A DNA stretch of 6,532 nt from Candidatus Nitrosopolaris nunavutensis. GTDB taxonomy: Archaea; Thermoproteota; Nitrososphaeria; Nitrososphaerales; Nitrososphaeraceae. Position 1 is the stretch's first letter. Each line of letters starts with the position of its first letter. Below, in pieces: positions 1 through 6,021 of the stretch. The notes below the pieces were generated by a model. That model was given only the letters and a program-made list of their open reading frames with translations, ran no database searches and had not been told where the DNA came from. The stretch lies in contig DAOM01000100.1 in NCBI GenBank assembly GCA_002501855.1, forward strand, positions 484 to 7,015. Direction: 5' to 3'. Made by a program: the position numbers and the translations under genes.

Positions 1-607
1 TTGCTGTGATTTTTGTAGATTTATCGTAATCATTTTTCGATCTGAGAAGAGCTGATCTGAGTATCCTCCCGCCATCTAAAGGAAACGCAGGTATAAGGTT
101 AAATCCACCAAGAAGTAAGTTAACAAGTACGCCGTATTGGAGTACACCCGCTGCTATAATCGCTGATACATTGCCAGCATTATTATGAGATCCTACGGTC
201 ATATACATCAGGAGCCATAACGATGTTGCTAATATAGCCGCAATAACAAAACTTGTTATGGGACCTACAATTGCAATTTTGAACTCTTTACGAAAATCTT
301 TGGACGCCACTTCATCTTGATCTTCAATCACAGATACTCCTCCAAAAATAAAGAGCACTATCTCACGTACCTTAAGTCCATACCTTAGTGCAACCATGGA
401 GTGTACTAGTTCATGCAGAAGTACTGATACAAAAAGAATGATTGCACCTATGATACCCATAATCCAATATACAGAAATATCCAAGCCAGGATAGAGTTCG
501 GGCATCAGCATTACTGCTAGTGTCCATGCAACCAGGAAAGAGATAACGACTAATGTAAAATGTAACTTAATAGGTATCCCTTTGATCTTTGCTACCTCTA
601 AGGACAA
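1..607 (-). CDS. Site-2-type membrane zinc metalloprotease (peptidase M50), C-terminus beyond window
   Basis: Intramembrane protease of the S2P/SpoIVFB family, which cuts transmembrane segments of membrane-bound substrates. The visible 202 residues carry both family signatures: the zinc-binding HELVH at residues 65-69 and the second motif NLIPAFPLDGG at 170-180, whose Asp is the third zinc ligand. The start reads SLEVAKIKGIPIKLHF, the usual N-terminal strand before the first membrane helix (about residues 17-35). Further hydrophobic segments lie near 47-64, 78-90 and 115-143. The frame is open to base 2 and continues as RILRSALLRS, as expected after the LDGG motif, so the gene is cut only by the window edge; a C-terminal CBS domain, common in this family, cannot be assessed. 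The only possible start after two in-frame TGA codons (616-611) is TTG at 607; no clear Shine-Dalgarno is visible. The substrate is unknown. Family call is firm, start less so. Confidence 0.9.
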   Translation of the reverse strand, partial: MSLEVAKIKGIPIKLHFTLVVISFLVAWTLAVMLMPELYPGLDISVYWIMGIIGAIILFVSVLLHELVHSMVALRYGLKVREIVLFIFGGVSVIEDQDEVASKDFRKEFKIAIVGPITSFVIAAILATSLWLLMYMTVGSHNNAGNVSAIIAAGVLQYGVLVNLLLGGFNLIPAFPLDGGRILRSALLRSKNDYDKSTKITA

Positions 608-992
608 TACTCATCACAAATCTCACAGTGGTCATTTAGGAATACAAGCACGAATCCGAAACACCTTAGACTATGCATTGCTCTTTTTTGTTTCCCCCAT
701 CTAAATATGCTACCCATTATCATAATCGTTCGCCTTCTTCATCTTTGAACCACGTCGAGACATCACGGTGTGCATTGTGCTTCGAGCAGCAGCCTGTTGA
801 ATAATAATTTAAAGAAGATCATCTATCAAGTGCTGTCTTGGCATAGATCCACTGATACTAGCATCAGCTCCACCCTTCCTAGCTATCGTCATTCTTAGGC
901 AGAAGTTATTATCTGAACTCGACTTTTGTCACCTTTGTTATCACTGTCATACTATTCAATGGATGAATATTAAGGACTTGATTAACGTTGTA
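608..992. other. Gene-poor stretch with a possible minus-strand coding relic
   Basis: No intact gene is visible. On the minus strand one frame reads ATG at 892, then about 27 codons (MTIARKGGADASISG..., ending LIDDLL) to TAA at 811-809. It continues in the same frame for 32 more codons (QQAAARSTMHTVM..., ending KKANDYDNG) to TAG at 712-710. The composition looks protein-like, but I recognise no family, and the interrupting stop suggests decay or chance. No convincing TATA box for the protease gene to the left was found, although its promoter should lie near 610-660. Confidence 0.35.
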
Positions 993-1009
993 AGTTAACA
1001 TTGTTAACT
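982..1009. promoter_or_regulatory. Palindromic operator-like site upstream of the PepSY gene
   Basis: AGTTAACA (993-1000), a single central T, then TGTTAACT (1002-1009) form a perfect inverted repeat with 8-base arms. A further TTAACGTTG at 982-990 repeats the TTAACATTG at 995-1003, giving three TTAAC units at 982, 995 and 1004. The site ends about 17 bases before the TATA-like box of the downstream gene, a position suited to an activator or a repressor. The protein that binds it is unknown. Confidence 0.5.
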
Positions 1010-1025
1010 CCCATGGTTTAGCATG

Positions 1026-1037
1026 TTTTAATTTAAT
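1026..1037 (+). promoter_or_regulatory. TATA-like box of the PepSY gene
   Basis: TTTTAATTTAAT is the only strongly A/T block upstream of the start at 1080. With normal archaeal spacing it would place transcription start near 1055-1062, giving a short leader of about 20 bases that includes a Shine-Dalgarno-like AGAGGTGA. Confidence 0.45.
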
Positions 1038-1058
1038 CCTCTTGCGTTATTCTTTCTA

Positions 1059-1066
1059 AGAGGTGA
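1059..1066 (+). promoter_or_regulatory. Shine-Dalgarno-like sequence
   Basis: AGAGGTGA complements the 3' end of 16S rRNA. Its spacing to the ATG at 1080 is 13 bases, longer than usual, with an A-rich spacer. It still supports ATG 1080 as the start, since no closer in-frame start exists. Confidence 0.45.
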
Positions 1067-1079
1067 AACAAAAAAAGAA

Positions 1080-1622
1080 ATGATAACTAAAAACAAAAAC
1101 TTGTTAATGATTGCGATGTTAGCTGTAACTACATCGATAACGACTGGAATTTTGGTTTCCATATATATGCAGCAAGCAGCAAGTGCCCAAAACCAAAACA
1201 GTACTAGTAATACAAGTGCTGTTCCTTTGAAAAACTTGACAGGATCAGTACAGGTATTTCCAAAACTATCGCAAATAATTCAATCTAAAGCTAACGTCAG
1301 TTTGAGTGCAGCTGCTACAAGCGCCGAAAAAGTTGTAGGTCCAAATTCCCATGTAATTTCTGCTCATCTTGGAGTAGTGAATGGGTTCTTAGTTTACACG
1401 GCCCATGTTGTGGATGCTAACAACAATATCCATAGAGTGATAGTACATGCAGGAAACGGAAAAGTACTTTCAACTATACAAATCCCATTCGCAAATGCAT
1501 TGATACAACCAGGTGGAAGAGGAATGTTTGGTCGTTATTGCGGCAGCGGGATGTATGCCCATAGTCACGGCTTTTTCTCTGGCCATCGTGGTCTGAATAA
1601 CAATGCTGGTCCATCGATGTAA
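1080..1622 (+). CDS. Exported PepSY-domain protein with Gly/His-rich tail
   Basis: A 180-residue protein. An N-terminal hydrophobic segment (about 8-30) ends in AASAQ, a plausible signal-peptidase site near residue 36, so it is probably secreted or surface-held. Residues 38-60 are a Ser/Thr/Asn-rich linker with N-x-S/T sequons. Residues about 76-133 fit a PepSY fold: a helix (SLSAAATSAEKVV), then strands GFLVYTAHVVD, IHRVIVHA and the closing GNGKVLST, like the family's usual 'v.vDa..Gkvl' ending. PepSY domains are known in protease inhibitors and extracellular regulators, so a role in restraining an external peptidase is possible but unproven. The tail (145-171: GGRGMFGRYCGSG, HSHGFFSGHRG) has three His and one Cys and could bind metal. 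It stands alone, not in an operon; the M50 protease lies divergently to the left. PepSY call moderate. Confidence 0.65.
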   Translation: MITKNKNLLMIAMLAVTTSITTGILVSIYMQQAASAQNQNSTSNTSAVPLKNLTGSVQVFPKLSQIIQSKANVSLSAAATSAEKVVGPNSHVISAHLGVVNGFLVYTAHVVDANNNIHRVIVHAGNGKVLSTIQIPFANALIQPGGRGMFGRYCGSGMYAHSHGFFSGHRGLNNNAGPSM

Positions 1623-1680
1623 TGTAGATCTTGGAAAAAGAACAATAGCACTACAGTAACTACCAAAAGCCTAAACATCC

Positions 1681-1692
1681 AATTTTTTATTT
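1681..1692 (+). terminator. Possible T-tract terminator after the PepSY gene
   Basis: AATTTTTTATTT, about 60 bases after the stop codon, holds a run of six T. Archaeal termination needs mainly a T-rich tract. No strong hairpin precedes it, so support is weak. Confidence 0.3.
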
Positions 1693-1743
1693 GCTGCAAT
1701 AGCATTCCCTTTATCATGCAATCATTGGTACTGATCAGAGCCT

Positions 1744-2012
1744 TCAAAACAAAGCAACGGTCGCAAGAAGGAATCCTGCGATACTCCTTTTTATGAACAG
1801 CGTTACAATAATTGTGCTTTTCGAGGCGTTAGGTATATTTGTGTGACTAGTAGTGCGACGACAGCTTCCGCATTTTTAATTAAGTTATTACTCTCATACA
1901 TCTTTCTTTTGATGTAATGATTCTTCTCAGCACTCTTAACCTCCTTTGATAGACGAACCATTAGCCCCATTAGCCCATTGACATCATGGATCGATAGTGG
2001 TATTTGTCCTTG
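1744..2012 (-). pseudogene. Decayed C-terminal part of the Ig-like exported protein gene
   Basis: Directly after the TAA that ends the gene to the right (2015-2013), the same frame stays open for 69 codons to TAA at 1805-1803, reading QGQIPLSIHDVNG..., then a charged helical stretch (LSKEVKSAEKNHYIKRKMYE). Around 1850 another frame takes over and reads SHTNIPNASKS followed by a hydrophobic segment (STIIVTLF...AGFLLATVALF) to TGA at 1746-1744, which looks like a C-terminal membrane anchor. A third hint is a linker-like ANGANGSS read in that second frame at 1949-1972. This pattern fits a longer ancestral protein (Ig domain, linker, helix, anchor) broken by a stop and frameshifts. It is inferred from reading frames only and chance is not excluded. 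Confidence 0.4.
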
Positions 2013-2462
2013 TTACTGCACTCCAGTTACGTTTACGGTGTTAAATATTGCATGATTGTTGGCTGCACATGTTATTTTCGCAGTTATTTTGTTTTCCCCT
2101 AGTTTAAGCGGAGGATACGGAAAACCAAGACGGTAAACCCACGTAGAATAATCATTTGAAATGTGGCCGGTCAAATGACTTGGTATGCCTATACCTACGG
2201 CTTTCTGATATGGCTTGATGTTATTTATTATTACAGATACCTTGCAATTATTAGTCCCATTAGCTGAGGATATTCCAGAGATTAAGAGATTTTTGCTAAC
2301 TGGAACCTGCTGACCGTTCTCAGGCGATGTTATACTCACGTCAAGAGCCTTCGAGGATATTGCATAGCCACTAACGGTAGCCGAAAGGAGAATCTCGAAA
2401 GCAACTAATCCGAATAACGGCCATAACAATTGTTTTCCTTTCGTTTCATAAGACGTTTTCAT
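2013..2462 (-). CDS. Exported single Ig-like-domain protein, probably C-terminally shortened
   Basis: A 149-residue protein with a membrane or signal segment at about 12-31 and one beta-rich domain at 40-147. The domain opens with LDVSITSPENGQQVPVSKN and closes with KITAKITC...NTVNVTGV, a pattern I recognise from large Nitrososphaerota surface proteins, where it is followed by linkers and further domains. Cys73 and Cys132 could form a disulfide across the sandwich; NDYSTWVYRL (103-112) is a typical core. It probably binds or displays something at the cell surface, but no activity can be named. It ends exactly at the domain boundary, and the frame runs on after the stop, so a premature stop in a longer gene is likely. 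ATG at 2462 is chosen because a TATA-like block lies 29-38 bases upstream and no Shine-Dalgarno is seen, as for a leaderless message. Confidence 0.65.
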   Translation of the reverse strand: MKTSYETKGKQLLWPLFGLVAFEILLSATVSGYAISSKALDVSITSPENGQQVPVSKNLLISGISSANGTNNCKVSVIINNIKPYQKAVGIGIPSHLTGHISNDYSTWVYRLGFPYPPLKLGENKITAKITCAANNHAIFNTVNVTGVQ

Positions 2463-2490
2463 AAGCCATAATCTATCATTTTTGTTAGTA

Positions 2491-2500
2491 ATAAAATATT
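2491..2500 (-). promoter_or_regulatory. TATA-like box of the Ig-like protein gene
   Basis: Reads AATATTTTAT on the minus strand, 29-38 bases before the ATG at 2462, placing transcription start within a few bases of the start codon. A second candidate, AATAAATATAGC at 2523-2534, would give a leader of about 40 bases. Confidence 0.4.
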
Positions 2501-2599
2501 TTCGGTATGCAGTGTCGTATAAGCTATATTTATTCCTAGTTGATTTTTTATAGCTTCAGGTACTTCAGAATCGCCTCTATGTCGTTGACATTCGTTGCA

Positions 2600-3048
2600 A
2601 AATAAGTATCATCGTAAATATTAGTTCAGGAGCGGGAAGATTTGGTTATCCCGGAGGATCCGCCTATGTTAGCACAAAATTTGCAATTGAAGGTCTGAGT
2701 GAATCCATGGCATATGAATTGGAGCCATTTGGAATAAGAGTGGTCTTGGTTGAACCTGGAGTTATTAGAACAAACTTTGTTAACAGTATGGTTGCTGCCA
2801 AGAAATCTCAGGATCCAAATTCTCCATATTCACAACTTATGCAAAACGTGGCTACCAGCTTTCAACAGATGTTGGAGGGTGGCTCTTCTTCCGACGTTGT
2901 AGCAAAAGTAGTGCTTAAGGCTGTTACAAGTGAAAATCCTAGTCTGAGGTATTTAGCTGGAAAGGATGTAGAAACGTGGTTAGATGGTAAGAGAAACATG
3001 TCTGATGAAGAGTTCTATAAAATGATGAAGCAAAATCTGATGAAGTAG
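2600..3048 (+). pseudogene. C-terminal half of a short-chain dehydrogenase/reductase (SDR), N-terminus lost
   Basis: The recognisable reading begins ISIIVNISSGAGRFGYPGG, with the family's NxSS strand and active-site Ser region. It continues through SAYVSTKFAIEG, which holds the catalytic Y-x-x-x-K (Tyr at 2665-2667, Lys at 2677-2679), then GIRVVLVEPGVIRTNF, the classic PG-x-x-x-T loop, and a normal C-terminus to TAG at 3046. The NAD(P)-binding TGxxxGIG half is absent: the frame is closed by TAG at 2551-2553 and no other frame upstream shows it. About 150 of a usual 250-290 residues remain. An ATG at 2707 lies inside the domain and would give a protein without cofactor site or catalytic residues. 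The 3' part is free of stops, so the truncation looks fairly recent. Substrate cannot be judged. Confidence 0.85.
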
Positions 3049-3119
3049 AGATATTTTCAATTTTTTATGATATCAGTAGTAGACTATACTCTTACAGAGA
3101 AAAGAAGTCAGGACGGAAA

Positions 3120-3347
3120 ATGGTACTCCCAATTCCATTCTCTACTTCTCATAAAGCAATGCTATCCAATACTCGGACCTTAATAGAAGATGGACTTGTA
3201 GCGAGACGCCCAACAAGATTTCAAAAACTCACGACAAGCCTTCATACAGCAGTTGATAACGACGGAAAATTTGATAAAAATAGCACTTCCTACGATGACA
3301 TATTCAACGCTTTCAGACTAAATTTGCAATTATACGAGTTTACTTAG
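3120..3347 (+). pseudogene. Fragment resembling the C-terminus of a phage-type terminase large subunit
   Basis: 75 codons from ATG 3120 to TAG 3347. The stretch SHKAMLSNTRTLIEDGLVA (residues 10-28), then FQKLTTSLHTAVDNDGKFDK (34-53) and TSYDDIFNAFRLNLQLYEF (56-74) resembles, from memory, the end of the nuclease domain of terminase-like packaging ATPases, where an acidic 'T-S-x-D-D-x-x-D-A-x-R' helix closes the active site. Full proteins have over 400 residues with Walker motifs, none of which is present here. The upstream frame (DYISSRLYSYREKKSRRK) does not look related. It starts about 70 bases after the SDR fragment, so two truncated genes lie side by side. It is probably the scar of an integrated virus. 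The family call is tentative; it could instead be another archaeal protein with a similar ending. Confidence 0.4.
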
Positions 3348-3421
3348 GACACACACTTGATGGACAACGTAATCTGTGTTGCATAGTAGCTGCAGCAAAT
3401 TACTTGCGAAGGAACTCACAT

Positions 3422-3455
3422 AAAAAAAAGAAATTGGTTATAGTCGTTGGCTATA
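3422..3455 (-). terminator. Hairpin plus T-tract terminator of the 293-residue protein gene
   Basis: On the minus strand, just past the stop codon at 3461-3459, TATAG (3455-3451) and CTATA (3443-3439) form a 5-bp stem with a 7-base loop. This is followed by TTTC and then eight T (3429-3422). The T-run alone would be enough for archaeal termination. Confidence 0.6.
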
Positions 3456-3458
3456 CGT

Positions 3459-4340
3459 TTATTTCAAACCAAATGCTGCATTGAGGTCAGGATAAATAGT
3501 CTTCTGGACTAAACTTGCTACGTTGCCATATGGACTTTTTGTATCTATGGTGTTCTTCAACTGCGAGAGGTCGTTACCAATTCTAGTTATTGTTAACGTT
3601 GTTGTCGATGTTACGTTTGTTGGGAGGAGTGCTTTTGTTTCAGTGAGCATCCGTTGTGCCTGCGAAGCCAAGGCTTGAGCGCTTTGATAAGCAGACATGT
3701 TCACAACAGTATTTCCTCTCGGTAAAGCACCTAAATTAGCAGATGTACTATTATTGATATTGCTAGCATTACCTCCATTAGAACCTGAAATTCCAAAGGC
3801 GTACCCGTACTGTCTAAGTGTTTCATTCACCAGGTTCTTGGTAGCTCCGCCGTTAATTGTAGAATTACTAACATGATCTTTTGGGATGCGTATAGCAATA
3901 GCTTCCTGTAACGTGGCATTAAGATTATCTATTTTCGCCTTAATATCGGCTTGTATGGGTGCGGGATTTGATTTTACTGCGGTTTGGAGGGCATTTGCTG
4001 CACTAACAATGTCAGATGCAACTCTTTTGTTATTCTCAGACACCTCATTTGGTAAGATACCAAATGTATGATTTGCGTTTACTATGCCCATGACAGCTTT
4101 TCCATGTTCTTGTGCCAAACTGAGATTTGAGGCAAGGTTTGTTTGTACAAGATTACCTTCGGCCTGTAGTATTCTTATAACTGAGAGAAATGACGCGCTT
4201 TCATCTCCAGTAAAAGTATGTGCATACACTACTTGTTTGAATGGAGTGGTTATTGCTACAGACAATGAACCTAGCAGTAGGAAAACAACAATAAAGGCAG
4301 TACTCTTTGCTGCAGAATTACTTTTTAGTAGCTTTTCCAT
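3459..4340 (-). CDS. Exported alpha-helical protein of unknown function
   Basis: A 293-residue protein. The hydrophobic core at 14-30 and VVYA-H near residue 40 make a good signal peptide, so it probably acts outside the membrane. The mature part begins HTFTGDESASFLSVIRILQAE, a start I associate with Nitrososphaerota-specific exported proteins without known function. Residues 45-150 look like long amphipathic helices, 155-212 are a Gly/Asn/Ser-rich linker, and 215-293 are helical again (SAYQSAQALASQAQRML). Nine N-x-S/T sequons (for example at 72, 90, 141, 159, 172, 197, 214, 242) suggest N-glycosylation. There are no Cys residues and no catalytic motif was seen. ATG at 4340 has a TATA-like box 19-30 bases upstream and no Shine-Dalgarno, so the message is probably leaderless. 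It stands alone, with its own terminator. Confidence 0.8.
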   Translation of the reverse strand: MEKLLKSNSAAKSTAFIVVFLLLGSLSVAITTPFKQVVYAHTFTGDESASFLSVIRILQAEGNLVQTNLASNLSLAQEHGKAVMGIVNANHTFGILPNEVSENNKRVASDIVSAANALQTAVKSNPAPIQADIKAKIDNLNATLQEAIAIRIPKDHVSNSTINGGATKNLVNETLRQYGYAFGISGSNGGNASNINNSTSANLGALPRGNTVVNMSAYQSAQALASQAQRMLTETKALLPTNVTSTTTLTITRIGNDLSQLKNTIDTKSPYGNVASLVQKTIYPDLNAAFGLK

Positions 4341-4575
4341 TGAATAGATATGTTAGTATATCATAAAATAGTTTATGGTACAAGTATCGAATTGCAAGAA
4401 CATCCTTGGGTTTGGCTATTTGATAGTTACCGATTTGCTTTACTGATCCAAAAAAATGAGCATAGGCAAGATGATTGGTTTTATCATCATAGAATAATCC
4501 ATGCACTATGAAGGCGTTAAGAAATAAAAGAAGTAACCTTGAGATACTTAGAACAAGGGATGTTTTTAAGAGCAA
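4318..4575 (-). pseudogene. N-terminal stub of a thaumarchaeal secreted-protein family
   Basis: 85 codons. Residues 5-26 are a hydrophobic signal segment, followed by LAYAHFFGSVKQIGNYQI (36-53). This 'AHFFG..KQ..NYQI' start is one I recognise from exported Nitrososphaerota proteins that continue with a beta-sandwich of 100 residues or more. Here the resemblance stops at residue 53-54 (about base 4415). The remaining AKPKDVLAIRYLYHK... looks unrelated and runs through the promoter and 23 bases into the next gene. The only available start is TTG at 4575, with no ATG back to the in-frame TGA at 4596-4594. Loss of the whole body of the protein and the odd start argue for a dead remnant; a small translated peptide is not excluded. 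Confidence 0.55.
4357..4370 (-). promoter_or_regulatory. TATA-like box of the 293-residue protein gene
   Basis: Reads TATTTTATGATATA on the minus strand, ending 17 bases before the ATG at 4340, so transcription would begin at or next to the start codon. It lies inside the 3' end of the truncated secreted-protein stub. Confidence 0.45.
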
Positions 4576-4683
4576 TGCTATGTCTCTAACACATCATTCT
4601 TAACACATGTTGATTAGACTGGCTCTGTGGATAATCAAACTCGAACTAGGAGATAATAAGGACTGCAAAATATAGACTATGGA

Positions 4684-5229
4684 CTAAAGTTCCTCAACCA
4701 TCTCTGTATAGTTACTTACTACCACATCTACGAAGCTCTTTTTATATTTAGAAATTACGTCGTACACCAGTTCACGATTCATTATTTGGTACAGCTGATA
4801 TTCTCCCCCATACTTGACGGATATTAGACCTTCTTGATTCAATCTTTTGAGATGCCATGATACAGTTGATGCAGCTTTGCCCAAATGTTCTACTATTTCA
4901 TTAAAAGTGCATAAATCATTATCAAGTATGAATTTAATTATTTGTCTGGATACATTATTTCTTAGCTGTCGTAGAATGTCAGATTCTTGCGTTGGAATGC
5001 TGATTGAATAATACCTAGTCGTTCTATTTTCCCTTTGTCTATCAACCCTGATTTGAGAAGACTTTTCCAGTGCGCTAAGATGATATTCAACGACGCCATT
5101 AGACAACCCCGTCTGTCTTAGAAGCTCTCTATACCTTATGCCAGGGATATTATTAATATGCATCATGAGCGTCTCTTTAGGATCATTAAATTCATTAATG
5201 CTGCCTGTAGGTTTTACTGACATCATCAT
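4684..5229 (-). CDS. Double winged-helix transcriptional regulator
   Basis: A 181-residue DNA-binding protein with two tandem winged-helix domains. The first (about 17-78) has IPGIRYRELLRQTGLSNGVV with recognition helix EYHLSALEKSSQI and a wing VDRQRENRTTRYY. The second (about 83-150) has FNEIVEHLGKAASTVSWHL, recognition helix LKRLNQEGLI and wing VKYGGEYQLYQI. The tail (151-181) is helical, ends NYTEMVEEL and may dimerise. This is a common archaeal regulator type, expanded in Nitrososphaerota and methanogens. Its gene overlaps the preceding membrane-protein gene by ATGA, implying translational coupling and a shared task: the membrane protein probably senses and this protein acts on DNA. Three ATG codons in a row (5229, 5226, 5223) are possible starts; the Shine-Dalgarno at 5240-5234 fits the second best. 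A likely target is the 18-base element shared by the two neighbouring promoters (inference). Confidence 0.9.
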   Translation of the reverse strand: MMMSVKPTGSINEFNDPKETLMMHINNIPGIRYRELLRQTGLSNGVVEYHLSALEKSSQIRVDRQRENRTTRYYSISIPTQESDILRQLRNNVSRQIIKFILDNDLCTFNEIVEHLGKAASTVSWHLKRLNQEGLISVKYGGEYQLYQIMNRELVYDVISKYKKSFVDVVVSNYTEMVEEL

Positions 5230-5633
5230 CTGTTCACCTTCAAAACCCCTATACCAAACAAGGTCAGCATCACCAGAAGTATAACGTGCGAGAGATCTAT
5301 ATCTACTATTGGGATTATCACAGCCTCAATATTAACCGTAGAATAGAACAAATAAAGAACCTCAACAAACGCTAATACAGCAAATCCACCCATCATAAAA
5401 AGTAATCTACCGCTATGATTCCTTCTATAGGCTATAATGGAAACAACGGTAAGAAAAACAGCTATGATCACACTCGCAACGTGAAGGAGAATGTGGTAAA
5501 TCAGACCGGTATGGCTGATATGCGGAATAATCACAGGGATAGCAAGTAGGGCAATCACTGATACTGTGATGACGGCAAGCAATTTGGCGCTACTTGCTGC
5601 TGCACCTCGTCCAGGTACCTTATCCGTCTGCAT
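5226..5633 (-). CDS. Small four-helix membrane protein, probable partner of the winged-helix regulator
   Basis: A 135-residue membrane protein with predicted helices at about 17-37, 44-69, 76-97 and 112-131 and short loops. I do not recognise a named family. Comparison with the paralogue at 6075-6488 shows 79 of 135 identical residues without gaps. Kept polar residues in or at the edge of the membrane are His47 and His51 (YHILLHV), Glu91, Asp111 and His116 (DIDLSHV), which could bind a metal or cofactor or pass on a proton. The first 16 residues are basic, probably cytoplasmic, and differ between copies. It is the first gene of a two-gene operon, overlapping the regulator by four bases, so it is probably a sensor or an anchor that holds the regulator at the membrane (inference). 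ATG 5633 has a TATA-like box 26-33 bases upstream, and the GATATGCAGAC around the start is shared with the paralogue. Confidence 0.8.
   Translation of the reverse strand: MQTDKVPGRGAAASSAKLLAVITVSVIALLAIPVIIPHISHTGLIYHILLHVASVIIAVFLTVVSIIAYRRNHSGRLLFMMGGFAVLAFVEVLYLFYSTVNIEAVIIPIVDIDLSHVILLVMLTLFGIGVLKVNR
5234..5240 (-). promoter_or_regulatory. Shine-Dalgarno of the regulator gene
   Basis: AAGGTGA inside the end of the membrane-protein gene, 4, 7 and 10 bases before the three consecutive ATG codons at 5229, 5226 and 5223. Spacing favours the second or third. An internal site like this is expected for a coupled downstream gene whose message is otherwise leaderless. Confidence 0.6.
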
Positions 5634-5658
5634 ATCCAGCTAAAAGTTGTCGAATCAT

Positions 5659-5666
5659 GTATTTAT
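5659..5666 (-). promoter_or_regulatory. TATA-like box of the membrane-protein/regulator operon
   Basis: Reads ATAAATAC on the minus strand. Its first base lies 33 bases from the ATG at 5633, so the message should have little or no leader. It sits at exactly the same offset from the upstream shared element as the TATA box of the divergent paralogue. Confidence 0.6.
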
Positions 5667-5669
5667 GGC

Positions 5670-5687
5670 CATTGGTGCAAATATCGA
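5670..5687 (-). promoter_or_regulatory. Shared 18-base promoter element, copy 1
   Basis: TCGATATTTGCACCAATG on the minus strand, starting 54 bases before the ATG at 5633 and ending 3 bases before the TATA box. It matches copy 2 (6022-6039, plus strand) at 16 of 18 positions. The position, touching the TFB recognition region, fits an operator or activator site. The regulator encoded in this operon is the obvious candidate binder, but common ancestry of duplicated promoters would also explain the match. Confidence 0.6.
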
Positions 5688-6021
5688 TTAAAGATATGAG
5701 ATAAAAGAAGTGTTTTTAGGATAAAAGGTTGAGTGGGAAATATTATGACATCTGGTAACATAGCATCGAGGAAAGCACCTAACAAGAAATACCTGACATT
5801 AATATCGCAACTAGGTCTCTATTTCTGTCTATATCTTTGATGCACACTACTTCTAACTGATATTATCCCTGCTTTCCCGGATGATAAAAAGTAATCAGGT
5901 TCCGAATAAGATTGTACACCTTAGAACATTATGTCGAACTAAACATGCACTTTATCTAAACCACAAGTTTGCATAATGCTTAGACTTCTTAAGAGAGAAT
6001 TTATTTATTTTTCTATAAAGT
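5688..6021. other. Centre of the divergent intergenic region, no intact gene
   Basis: Between the two shared elements I see no RNA gene or clear coding sequence. A 31-codon plus-strand frame (ATG 5745 to TGA 5840) reads MTSGNIASRKAPNKKYLTLI and then SQLGLYFCLYL; it could be a relic of a membrane protein's N-terminus, but is too short to judge. ATATC (5681-5685) and GATAT (5693-5697) form a short inverted repeat at the left edge, and TCTTAAGA (5987-5994) is an 8-base palindrome followed by an A/T-rich run (5999-6018) that could act as an alternative promoter for the gene at 6075. Confidence 0.5.

Noticed and set aside
1565..1747. Minus-strand open frame of 60 codons
   Set aside because: It begins at a TTG, overlaps the end of the PepSY gene and has no recognisable domain; a chance frame is more likely.
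1960..1976. Tandem ATTAGCCC repeat
   Set aside because: Only two units; it is best explained as part of a decayed repetitive linker of the neighbouring surface-protein gene, not a CRISPR or attachment site.
3886..4347. Two plus-strand open frames (3886-4071 and 4084-4347)
   Set aside because: Both lie inside the minus-strand 293-residue gene and have Cys/Arg-rich, non-domain composition typical of antisense frames.
4584..4608. Direct repeat TAACACAT at 4587-4594 and 4601-4608
   Set aside because: Two 8-base copies in A/T-rich sequence with no gene start nearby that they would clearly serve; chance is likely.
5745..5840. 31-codon plus-strand frame reading KYLTLI SQLGL near its middle
   Set aside because: There is a faint resemblance to the start of small ATP-synthase-associated membrane proteins, but it is too short and unsupported to call a gene.
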